Source: Flavobacterium sp. | Lineage (GTDB): Bacteria; Bacteroidota; Bacteroidia; Flavobacteriales; Flavobacteriaceae | Direction: 5' to 3' | Assembly (NCBI GenBank): GCA_019105125.1 | Contig: JAHRWO010000346.1 | Location: forward strand, 1-16,731 | DNA: 16,731 bases | Made by a program: the position numbers and the translations under genes | Shown: piece after piece, positions 1 through 6,658 of the stretch | How positions within the stretch are numbered: position 1 is the stretch's first letter | Layout: every line of letters starts with the position of its first letter | The notes under the pieces: model-generated | Seen by the model: only the letters and a program-made list of their open reading frames with translations | What the model was told of the DNA's origin: nothing | The model's database searches: none

Positions 1-398
1 TAGCGGTTTTCTCAAAATCATTACAAGAAGAAGTGTTAGAAGATGGTTCAACAAGAACAGTTTTACGTTTGCCTTCAGTTTTAGCACCAACAAAAGCTGC
101 TGTTTTACCATTGGTTAAAAAAGATGGTTTACCAGAAGTAGCACGTAAAATTATCGATGATTTAAAATGGGATTTCAACGTAGCGTATGACGAAAAAGAC
201 GCTGTTGGAAGACGTTATAGAAGACAAGATGCTTTAGGAACACCATTTTGTATCACAGTAGATCATCAAACATTAGAAGATGAAACGGTAACCATCCGTC
301 ACAGAGATTCAATGCAACAAGATAGAGTTAAAATTTCAGAATTACGTGATATTATTAACAACGAAGTTTCAATGCGAAACTGGTTGATGAAAATGTAG
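1..398 (+). CDS. glyS: Glycine--tRNA ligase, C-terminal part (5' end outside the window)
   Basis: This is the C-terminal end of the single-chain class II glycyl-tRNA synthetase, which charges tRNA-Gly in the cytoplasm. The reading frame is open from base 3, so the gene starts upstream of the window; the GTG at 33 is an internal Val codon. The visible ~130 residues are the anticodon-binding domain. They show the family's LAPTKAAVLPLVKK strand-helix segment, then GRRYRRQDALGTPFCITVD and TVTIRHRDSMQQDRV, which are highly characteristic of bacterial and eukaryotic GlyRS. The gene ends at a TAG and is followed by a short run of AGTAAAAAG repeats and then a hairpin terminator at 439-469. The next gene, thiL, is convergent. 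The identification is firm; only the missing N-terminal catalytic part cannot be judged. Confidence 0.95.
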   Translation, partial: AVFSKSLQEEVLEDGSTRTVLRLPSVLAPTKAAVLPLVKKDGLPEVARKIIDDLKWDFNVAYDEKDAVGRRYRRQDALGTPFCITVDHQTLEDETVTIRHRDSMQQDRVKISELRDIINNEVSMRNWLMKM

Positions 399-438
399 TC
401 GAGAAGTAAAAAGTAAAAAGCTCAAAGTAAAAAGTAAT

Positions 439-469
439 CCCCGAATTTCATTTGAAATTCGGGGTTTTT
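439..469 (+). terminator. Rho-independent terminator of glyS
   Basis: A perfect 12-bp stem (CCCCGAATTTCA at 439-450 with TGAAATTCGGGG at 453-464) has a 2-nt gap at its centre and is followed by TTTTT. It lies 40 bases after the glyS stop codon. Confidence 0.9.
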
Positions 470-499
470 ATATTTTCAGAACTCTCGGTTTTTCACCAG

Positions 500-651
500 C
501 GTCATTTCGAGTGTTTTTCATAAAATTGCCTTAGCTATTTTTTGAAAAATGTATCGAGAACTAATGAAAACAAATCGTTGCTACAGTTCTCGATACAATT
601 TTACAAAGTAAAAATTAGCATTTTTCCTTTATAAAATCACTCGAAGAGACG
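500..651. repeat. 152-bp imperfect palindrome (REP/MITE-like dispersed element)
   Basis: The outer arms CGTCATTTCGAGTG (500-513) and CACTCGAAGAGACG (638-651) are inverted and match at 12 of 14 positions. Inside them GTATCGAGAACT (551-562) and AGTTCTCGATAC (585-596) are a perfect 12-bp inverted pair. The sequence between also pairs loosely, for example GCTATTTTTTG at 534-544 against CAAAGTAAAAATTAGC at 604-619. The element fills most of the gap between the convergent glyS and thiL genes and carries no ORF. The TCATTTCGAG motif recurs at 15663, so this looks like a member of a dispersed family. It could fold into one long hairpin if transcribed. Confidence 0.75.
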
Positions 652-675
652 TTTGAGTTAATTCGGTTCTGTTTT

Positions 676-1722
676 TTATTCACTCAAAGCATTCCAACCT
701 CTAGCTTTCAATGCAATCTTTGTATTGGCTCTTGTGATTAAGTGATTTCCTTCGGTAGCCGCAACCATGTGTCCGATTACCGTAAAATTTGGATTGCCTT
801 TGATTTTATCAAAATCTTCCATTTTAATAGTGAAAAGTAATTCGTAATCTTCTCCACCACTTAATGCTACGGTTGTGATGTCTAAATTGAATTCTTCACA
901 TACATTAATTAATTGTGGATCAACCGGGATTTTCTCTTCGTATAAATTACAACCTACATTACTTTGTTTGCACAAATGTAAAATCTCCGACGATAAACCA
1001 TCAGAAATATCAATCATTGACGTTGGTTTAACTTCTAATTTTTCTAAAAGTTCTTTGATATCAGTTCTAGCTTCTGGTTTTAATTGACGTTCGATTAAAT
1101 ATGTGTAATCGTCTAAAACCGGTTGGTTGTTTGGATTCACTTGAAACACTTGTTTTTCGCGTTCCAAAACTTGTAATCCCATATAAGCCGCACCAATATC
1201 TCCCGAAACTACTAATAAATCGTTTTCTTTTGCGCCATTTCGGTACACGATGTCTTCTAGATGTGCTTCACCAATAGCTGTAATGCTAATGATTAATCCT
1301 TTTTGCGAAGAAGTCGTATCGCCACCAATTACATCTACATTGTAAATTTTAGAAGCCAGCGTTATACCTTCAAACAATTCTTCCAAAGCTTCTAAAGGGA
1401 AACGATTCGAAACCGCTACCGAAACCGTGATTTGAGTTGGAGTAGCATTCATGGCACATATATCAGATAGATTCGCAACAACCGCTTTGTATCCTAAGTG
1501 TTTTAACGGCATGTAAGCCAAATCAAAATGAACACCTTCTACTAATAAATCAGTAGAAATTACTGCTTTTTTATCTCCAAAGTTCAATACTGCAGCATCG
1601 TCACCTATGCTTTTAAGTGTTGATTCTTGATGGATAGTGAAGTTTTTAGTTAAGTGTTCGATTAAGCCAAATTCACCTAATTCAGACAAACTCGTTCTGC
1701 TTTGATTTTTATCTTCTAACAT
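676..1722 (-). CDS. thiL: Thiamine-monophosphate kinase
   Basis: ThiL phosphorylates thiamine monophosphate with ATP to give thiamine diphosphate, the last step of cofactor biosynthesis. The 348-residue protein has the normal length and the PurM-like fold signatures in order: GDDAAVLNFGD (40-50), STDLLVEGVHFDL (56-68), VIGGDTT (131-137, Mg/ATP binding), VVSGDIGAAYMGLQ (171-184), MIDISDGLSSEI (236-247) and ALSGGEDYELLFT (286-298). The ATG start at 1722 fits: a TACTTTTG -7 box lies 15 bases upstream. No other thi gene is nearby and I see no THI-box (TPP riboswitch) in the leader, which is too short for one. It is convergent with glyS and separated from recX by a repeat-filled gap of about 430 bases. 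Confidence 0.96.
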   Translation of the reverse strand: MLEDKNQSRTSLSELGEFGLIEHLTKNFTIHQESTLKSIGDDAAVLNFGDKKAVISTDLLVEGVHFDLAYMPLKHLGYKAVVANLSDICAMNATPTQITVSVAVSNRFPLEALEELFEGITLASKIYNVDVIGGDTTSSQKGLIISITAIGEAHLEDIVYRNGAKENDLLVVSGDIGAAYMGLQVLEREKQVFQVNPNNQPVLDDYTYLIERQLKPEARTDIKELLEKLEVKPTSMIDISDGLSSEILHLCKQSNVGCNLYEEKIPVDPQLINVCEEFNLDITTVALSGGEDYELLFTIKMEDFDKIKGNPNFTVIGHMVAATEGNHLITRANTKIALKARGWNALSE

Positions 1723-1736
1723 GGATTATTTTTTTG

Positions 1737-1764
1737 CAAAAGTACGGTTTTATTGTCACACAAA
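1737..1764 (-). promoter_or_regulatory. Predicted thiL promoter
   Basis: Read on the minus strand, TACTTTTG (1744-1737) matches the Bacteroidota -7 consensus TAnnTTTG. A TTTG lies 16 bases further upstream (1764-1761) as a candidate -33 element; that spacing is slightly short of the usual range. The start codon is 15 bases downstream, giving a very short leader. Confidence 0.55.
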
Positions 1765-2096
1765 GTAGTACAAAGTTTTATACAAAGCAGCGCAAAGTAA
1801 ATTTTTAAAATCTGAGAATCTGCGGTTTAAAGTTTACACAAATGTTTTAACGCAAAGCCACGCAAAGTTTTTTCGCAAAGTCACGCAAAGTGAATTTTTA
1901 AAATCTGTGGTAAAATCAGCATCACTACACCCCTAAAGTCCCCTCAAGGGGACAATTTCTTGTATAAACAATTCACTTTAATACCCTTTAAATCAAAAAA
2001 GCAAAACACCTCTGTTCGTCTCTTTTCAACACAATCCACTTCAAAAAATCTTCGTGCTGCATCATGCAAAATCTGCGAATCTGCGGTTTAAAGTTT
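1761..2096. repeat. Cluster of CAAAG arrays, a duplicated 29-mer and a small GC hairpin
   Basis: This fills the thiL-recX gap (1723-2151) and contains no gene I can support. CAAAG occurs in two groups of four (C at 1761, 1771, 1783, 1793 and again at 1853, 1863, 1876, 1886) with nearly the same 10/12-13/10 spacing. A 24-base stretch starting CGCAAAGT recurs at 1791 and 1884 with one difference. A 29-base segment ending CTGCGGTTTAAAGTTT occurs at 1807-1835 and 2068-2096 with one mismatch. GTCCCC-TCAA-GGGGAC at 1938-1953 forms a small hairpin. These look like dispersed flavobacterial intergenic repeats. Confidence 0.7.
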
Positions 2097-2151
2097 CGCT
2101 AAGTTTTACAAAGAACTTTATAGTTTTTTTAAAATTTCGGTGTAATAACTC

Positions 2152-2634
2152 CTAACTCTCAACTTCCAACTCTTTCAACTTATCATAAATCAAACTTGTT
2201 TCATAGCCTTTACGAAGTAAGAAATCCACGAATTTTTTGTTCTTCTTTTGGCCTTTTCGTTCGGTGATGCTGTTCCAATGTTTTTCGGCCAATAGGTGGA
2301 AATTTTCTAAATAGGTTTCTTCAGGAATTTCTTTTAAGGCAATTGTGATGATACGCGATGAGATATTTCGGAATTTTAATTCGTTTACAATGCGGTTTTT
2401 ACCCCAAAACTTATAATTGTGTTTTCCACGGACGAAACTTTGGGCGAAACGTTCTTCGTTGATGAAATTGTGTTCGATGAGATGGCTTAAAATGGCTTCT
2501 TTTTCCGCTAAATTGATCGAAAAAGAGTATAATTTTTCTTCTACTTCTTTGTAACAACGCTCTTGATAAGCACAATAAAATTCCAATTTTGATTGGATTT
2601 CATTTTTAGTCAAATGTTTTTTATCTGCTTTCAA
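2152..2634 (-). CDS. recX: Recombination regulatory protein RecX
   Basis: RecX binds RecA and limits its filament extension and ATPase, tuning recombination and the SOS response in the cytoplasm. The 160 residues match the usual length and show the three-helix RecX repeats: a first repeat with KLEFYCAYQERCYKEVEEKL, the second with HLIEHNFINEERFAQSFV followed by the hallmark WGKNRIVNELKFR, and a third ending in FLLRKGYETSLIYDKL. No in-frame ATG exists between the upstream stop (about 2674) and the conserved region, so the start is probably the TTG at 2634, which encodes a normal LKADKK-type N terminus. recA is not adjacent, which is common outside Proteobacteria. The gene is monocistronic in this window. 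Confidence 0.9.
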   Translation of the reverse strand: MKADKKHLTKNEIQSKLEFYCAYQERCYKEVEEKLYSFSINLAEKEAILSHLIEHNFINEERFAQSFVRGKHNYKFWGKNRIVNELKFRNISSRIITIALKEIPEETYLENFHLLAEKHWNSITERKGQKKNKKFVDFLLRKGYETSLIYDKLKELEVES

Positions 2635-2665
2635 AAGTTTAAGTTTTGTATTATTAAGTGGATAA

Positions 2666-2673
2666 CAAATGTA
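2666..2673 (-). promoter_or_regulatory. Predicted recX -7 box
   Basis: On the minus strand TACATTTG matches TAnnTTTG. It lies 31 bases upstream of the TTG start codon. No convincing -33 TTG was found at the standard spacing. Confidence 0.4.
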
Positions 2674-2721
2674 TCAAATTGAAATTTCAATCTAGATATT
2701 AATTAACTTTTTTTATATATT

Positions 2722-2748
2722 TTGGTATGAACATTTTTTGTATTTTTG
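2722..2748 (+). promoter_or_regulatory. Predicted promoter of the M20 dipeptidase gene
   Basis: TATTTTTG at 2741-2748 matches the -7 consensus; a TTG at 2722-2724 stands 16 bases upstream as a possible -33. This promoter lies downstream of the first in-frame ATG (2727), which argues that the real start is the ATG at 2769. Confidence 0.55.
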
Positions 2749-2768
2749 AGCATAATCAAATAATTAAA

Positions 2769-4157
2769 ATGGACAATATAAAACAATACGTTCAAGAAAA
2801 TAAAGAGCGTTTTTTAAATGAATTAATCGAACTTTTAAAAATACCATCAGTAAGTGCAGATAGTGCTTATGCTCATGATGTTGTATTAACAGCAGAAGCA
2901 GTTAAGGCAAGTTTAGAAAAAGCAGGTTGCGATTTTGTCGAGCTTTGTGAAACACCAGGATATCCTATTGTTTACGGAGAGAAAATCATCGATAAAAATT
3001 TACCAACGGTTTTGGTTTATGGTCACTACGATGTGCAACCACCTGATCCAATCGATTTATGGACTTCACCACCTTTTGAGCCCGTAATTAAAACAACAGA
3101 AATTCATCCAGAGGGAGCTATTTTTGCACGTGGTGCTTGCGATGACAAAGGTCAAATGTACATGCATGTCAAAGCATTTGAATATATGATTCAAAATAAT
3201 TGCTTGCCATGTAATGTTAAATTCATGATAGAAGGGGAAGAAGAAGTAGGTTCTAAAAGCTTAGGTTGGTTTGTAGAGCGTAACCAAGAAAAATTAGCCA
3301 ATGATGTTATATTAATTTCAGATACAGGAATGATTTCCAATCAGCAACCCTCTATTACCACTGGTTTAAGAGGTTTGAGCTATGTTGAGGTTGAAGTTAC
3401 GGGGCCAAACAGAGATTTACATTCAGGATTGTATGGTGGAGCTGTTGCTAATCCAATTAATATTTTAGCTAAGATGATAGCTTCTTTACATGATGAAAAT
3501 AATCACATAACTATCCCTGGTTTTTATGATAAAGTAGAAGAATTATCTGCTGCAGAAAGAGCGGAAATGGCCAAAGCACCGTTCTCGTTAGAGAAATATA
3601 AAAAAGCTTTAGATATTGAAGACATTCACGGAGAGGCAGGTTATGTTACCAATGAAAGAAATTCAATTCGTCCTACTTTAGATGTAAACGGAATTTGGGG
3701 TGGTTACACAGGAGAAGGAGCTAAAACGGTTATTGCAAGTAAGGCGTATGCAAAAATTTCAATGCGTTTGGTGCCAAATCAAGATTGGGAAGAAATTACA
3801 GAATTATTCAAAAAACATTTTGAAAGTATAGCGCCTAAATCCGTTAAAGTGGTAGTAAAACCGCATCATGGCGGACAAGGTTATGTTACTCCAATTGATA
3901 GTATAGGATATCAAGCGGCTAATAAAGCATATACTGAAACTTTTGGTGTTCCTGCAATTCCAGTTCGTTCAGGTGGAAGTATTCCAATTGTGGCGTTGTT
4001 TGAGAAGGAATTAAAGAGTAAAACTATTTTAATGGGCTTTGGTTTGGATAGCGACGCGATTCACTCACCAAATGAACATTTTGGAGTTTTCAATTACTTA
4101 AAAGGTATTGAAACTATTCCGTTATTCTATAAGTATTTTACAGAAATGAGTAAATAA
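2769..4157 (+). CDS. M20 family dipeptidase (metallopeptidase)
   Basis: This is a zinc-dependent dipeptidase or amidohydrolase of the M20 (CNDP/DapE/ArgE) group, probably cytoplasmic because no signal peptide is present. From the ATG at 2769 it has 462 residues, typical for the group. Metal and catalytic signatures are in place: VYGHYDVQPP (His86, Asp88), RGACDDKGQ (bridging Asp at 125-126), EGEEEVGS (catalytic Glu near 157), SDTG (Asp185), and the C-terminal DAIHSPNEHF (His432). The lid-domain dimerisation segment includes DLHSGLYGG (about 216-224). An ATG 14 codons upstream (2727) is in frame, but a good promoter lies between the two, so I prefer 2769. The exact substrate cannot be read from the sequence; flavobacterial homologues are usually annotated simply as dipeptidase. 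A clean terminator follows. Confidence 0.93.
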   Translation: MDNIKQYVQENKERFLNELIELLKIPSVSADSAYAHDVVLTAEAVKASLEKAGCDFVELCETPGYPIVYGEKIIDKNLPTVLVYGHYDVQPPDPIDLWTSPPFEPVIKTTEIHPEGAIFARGACDDKGQMYMHVKAFEYMIQNNCLPCNVKFMIEGEEEVGSKSLGWFVERNQEKLANDVILISDTGMISNQQPSITTGLRGLSYVEVEVTGPNRDLHSGLYGGAVANPINILAKMIASLHDENNHITIPGFYDKVEELSAAERAEMAKAPFSLEKYKKALDIEDIHGEAGYVTNERNSIRPTLDVNGIWGGYTGEGAKTVIASKAYAKISMRLVPNQDWEEITELFKKHFESIAPKSVKVVVKPHHGGQGYVTPIDSIGYQAANKAYTETFGVPAIPVRSGGSIPIVALFEKELKSKTILMGFGLDSDAIHSPNEHFGVFNYLKGIETIPLFYKYFTEMSK

Positions 4158-4161
4158 AACG

Positions 4162-4189
4162 AATCCCGATGAAAATCGGGATTTTTTTT
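4162..4189 (+). terminator. Rho-independent terminator after the M20 dipeptidase
   Basis: AATCCCGAT (4162-4170), a GAAA tetraloop and ATCGGGATT (4175-4183) form a 9-bp stem followed by a run of T, five bases after the stop codon. Confidence 0.9.
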
Positions 4190-4219
4190 GTTTTTATATA
4201 CTATAATGTTTAATGCTTA

Positions 4220-4263
4220 TCTCATACATATCCCGTACACATCCCATACATATCCCATATAAG
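4220..4263. repeat. Four-copy 11-bp tandem repeat
   Basis: Consecutive units TCTCATACATA, TCCCGTACACA, TCCCATACATA and TCCCATATAAG have an exact 11-base period. They lie between the convergent dipeptidase and HTTM genes. No ORF is involved and the function is unknown. Confidence 0.85.
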
Positions 4264-4300
4264 ACTTATAAAAAACATCAATCAATATTTTTATCTTTTC

Positions 4301-5599
4301 CTAATAAAGTACAATCCATTCGTTGTGTTTAAAATGACTCCATTCGGCTTTAGCCATGTCAAAATTAGGATCAATAAAAGTTCTGTATTCTTTATTATTG
4401 ATGCTGTTTTTGCAATCAATATAAATAGCAATTTTTTCATTTTGATATTCCTTTTTTATGCGTTGACAGTATTGCCAAATAAAATCGGGTTTTGTTGCTA
4501 AATTCCGAGCCTGTTTGCTACTTAAGTTTTTGTTGTAATCATAAAAGGTTACAATTCCAGTTTTTAAATTTTTGATTTTAATTGAAATAAACCCATCTCT
4601 TTTTCGTAACATCATACGCCAGCTCAGTCGATGACCTTCTTCGGTCCAAAGCACATCACCTTCAATAAAATGATGTCGTAAGGGCAGTATCGTCTGAATT
4701 ATTACATAAGGTATAATTAAGTAGTAGACCAGCCTTTTACCGTAATAATTGGATTTTGAATCAGAGGTTATAAATTGATGTTTATTCCTTAGAAATATTT
4801 TTCTGATGGTTTCGGGCTCATAAAAGAATAATACAAATGTTAGAGCAAAAAACGGGAAAATACCTATTTGCAGCGTTAGCGCATTAAATACATGAAATAG
4901 GATTGAAGCAATAAGCGCTATTGTTCTTGTTTTTTTAATGAGCATAAGTGGAACAATTAACAAATCAAAGAGAATTCCTGCATAAGCAACAAACATGTAA
5001 AACCATTTTTGAGCAAAGATTTCTAAGAACAATGGTCGAGAGGTAGTTCCAGCTAGTAACATTTTTGTAAATGTTCCGTTTAGCCAATCTGGGTATAATT
5101 TAGCTACAGAAGCATAAAAGTAAACAATGAACATTTGAAAAATAAAAAGTAAACTAATCCAATTAGGCATGGTTTGTTCTTGATTTACCCTACGCTGTTT
5201 AACATCTAGTGAGGCGTAACGATTAGCAGGGAGAAAAATCATTAAAAAACTAATTAAAAGTAATAAGTAATAATGATTGTTATAATATGATTTTTGCATC
5301 AAATAAACCCCCGCCCAAAGAATGGTATACAATATTATGGAAATTCGGTAATAATAACCCAGCATGATGCTTATGCCTAAAACTCCTTTTAAAATGAAGT
5401 AATAATACATTCCCCATCCTGGCAAAGGTTGCAGCCATTCAAATCCAATAAAAGTAAAGGTAAATTCAGGATCAATAAAAACAACTTTTACCCATCCCAT
5501 AAGAATAGCTCCAAAACTTTCACATGTAATTAATAATCCGAAAAAAATTCGAAAAATTATTAACGGACTGTTGTCAATTGCCCTAAAAAGAGTGTTCAT
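4301..5599 (-). CDS. HTTM-domain membrane protein, vitamin K-dependent gamma-carboxylase-like
   Basis: This 432-residue polytopic membrane protein is of the HTTM family, which includes human gamma-glutamyl carboxylase. Residues 1-265 carry multiple hydrophobic segments (for example 12-30, 65-82, 86-103, 109-124, 147-163, 203-222, 228-260); from about 270 to 432 there is a soluble region after one further hydrophobic stretch. Family signatures are YYNNHYYLLLL (105-115), VYFYASVAKLYPDWLNG (159-175) and FHVFNALTLQIGIFPFFAL (235-253). Lys167 in the AKLYPDWL motif lines up with the catalytic-base lysine region of the human enzyme (VKKLDADW), so activity is plausible. The gene overlaps the 3' end of ribF by 17 bases and is surely cotranscribed with it. 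The substrate is unknown: bacterial homologues are widespread but mostly uncharacterised, and gamma-carboxylation here is inference. Confidence 0.85.
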   Translation of the reverse strand: MNTLFRAIDNSPLIIFRIFFGLLITCESFGAILMGWVKVVFIDPEFTFTFIGFEWLQPLPGWGMYYYFILKGVLGISIMLGYYYRISIILYTILWAGVYLMQKSYYNNHYYLLLLISFLMIFLPANRYASLDVKQRRVNQEQTMPNWISLLFIFQMFIVYFYASVAKLYPDWLNGTFTKMLLAGTTSRPLFLEIFAQKWFYMFVAYAGILFDLLIVPLMLIKKTRTIALIASILFHVFNALTLQIGIFPFFALTFVLFFYEPETIRKIFLRNKHQFITSDSKSNYYGKRLVYYLIIPYVIIQTILPLRHHFIEGDVLWTEEGHRLSWRMMLRKRDGFISIKIKNLKTGIVTFYDYNKNLSSKQARNLATKPDFIWQYCQRIKKEYQNEKIAIYIDCKNSINNKEYRTFIDPNFDMAKAEWSHFKHNEWIVLY

Positions 5600-6518
5600 T
5601 TTTTATGTAATTGAGCGAGAAAATTTTATCTTTTCCAAGTTGGTCCTTAAGTTCGTCTAAAGTATTGAATTTTTTTTCCTCTCTTATATGCTCTAATATA
5701 GAAATTTGTATTTCTTTGTTGTAGAGGTCTTCGTTAAGATTAAAAAAATGAATTTCAACCGATTGCTTGTTTTCGCCTATTGTGGGGTTATTTCCAATAT
5801 TCATCATGCCAAAATATTCAATGTTTTCTATTTTACTTTTGGCTAAATAAACCCCATTTTTAGGCAATAATTTGTAGTTTTCTTCAATTTTAATATTGGC
5901 TGTTGGAAATCCTAATGTTCTTCCTAATTTTTTTCCGTTAACAACGAAACCAGTTATAATAAATGGATAACCAAGATATTTGTTTGCTAATTTAATATTT
6001 CCATCCATTAAAGCTTTTCTAATTTTTGTGGAACTTACAGCAATTTCATTAATTTCTTTAGCGTTAATTTGTTCCACTTCAAAACCGTATTTTTTCCCAA
6101 AGGCAATTAAGTCATGAATATCAGCAGCTCTGTTTTTCCCAAATCTATGATCATAACCAATAACAATTTTGTAAACATTCAATTGTTTTACAAGTACCTC
6201 TGATACAAATTCTTCTGGGTTTAATTCTGAAAAATTTTTATCAAAAGGATGAATGATTAAATTCTCTAATTGAAAATATTCAAGGAGTTTAGTTTTTTCT
6301 TTAATAGTGCTAAGTAGCTTAATTTCATTGTCTTGTTGTAATGCAATTCTAGGATGAGGAAAAAAAGTAAGTAGCACACTAGTGTATTCTTTTTTGTTAT
6401 CCGAGGTAATTTTTTTCAAGATAGATTGATGACCTAAATGAACCCCGTCAAATGTACCAATTGTGATAATTGTTTTCTTAGAGCTAACAAAAGAATATAT
6501 GGAGTTGAAGACTTTCAA
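5583..6518 (-). CDS. ribF: Bifunctional riboflavin kinase/FAD synthetase
   Basis: RibF converts riboflavin to FMN and FMN to FAD using ATP in the cytoplasm. Length (311) is normal. The N-terminal FAD synthetase (nucleotidyltransferase) domain shows TIGTFDGVHLGHQ (19-31), TFFPHPR (51-57), YDHRFGKNRAAD (122-133) and VSSTKIRKAL (161-170). The C-terminal flavokinase domain shows GKKLGRTLGFPTANI (195-209), NGVYLAK (221-227), GMMNIGNNPTIG (237-248) and EIHFFN (255-260). No in-frame ATG is available upstream of the conserved region before a stop at 6542, so the start is probably TTG at 6518 (or ATT just before). A -7 box ends only 13 bases upstream, so the mRNA leader is extremely short. The 3' end overlaps the HTTM gene by 17 bases. 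No FMN riboswitch is visible. Confidence 0.95.
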   Translation of the reverse strand: MKVFNSIYSFVSSKKTIITIGTFDGVHLGHQSILKKITSDNKKEYTSVLLTFFPHPRIALQQDNEIKLLSTIKEKTKLLEYFQLENLIIHPFDKNFSELNPEEFVSEVLVKQLNVYKIVIGYDHRFGKNRAADIHDLIAFGKKYGFEVEQINAKEINEIAVSSTKIRKALMDGNIKLANKYLGYPFIITGFVVNGKKLGRTLGFPTANIKIEENYKLLPKNGVYLAKSKIENIEYFGMMNIGNNPTIGENKQSVEIHFFNLNEDLYNKEIQISILEHIREEKKFNTLDELKDQLGKDKIFSLNYIKNEHSF

Positions 6519-6531
6519 AATATTTTTTTTA

Positions 6532-6539
6532 CAAAAATA
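6532..6539 (-). promoter_or_regulatory. Predicted ribF -7 box
   Basis: TATTTTTG on the minus strand matches TAnnTTTG. It is 13 bases from the TTG start codon, implying a leader of under 10 bases. No clear -33 element was seen. Confidence 0.45.
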
Positions 6540-6600
6540 CTATTTATGATTAGAGAATGAAAGAAATCCCTTTTAATTACATGTATTTTCCACGTAATCA

Positions 6601-6631
6601 TTGAAATAAAAAAAACAATTAATTATATTTG
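6601..6631 (+). promoter_or_regulatory. Predicted promoter of the secreted metalloprotease
   Basis: TTG at 6601-6603 and TATATTTG at 6624-6631, spaced by 20 bases, are an excellent match to the Bacteroidota TTG-N(19-21)-TAnnTTTG promoter. The ATG is 27 bases after the -7 box. Confidence 0.7.
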
Positions 6632-6658
6632 CGAATTATTTAACCAAATTTCTATAAA

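Noticed and set aside
875..1087. 70-codon + strand ORF inside thiL
   Set aside because: It is antisense to conserved ThiL motifs and has no family features.
1723..1760. TPP riboswitch before thiL (and an FMN riboswitch before ribF)
   Set aside because: Both leaders are too short and lack conserved aptamer motifs.
2727..2768. Upstream ATG extending the M20 dipeptidase by 14 residues
   Set aside because: The predicted promoter lies between this ATG and the one at 2769, and the extension is not needed by the family.
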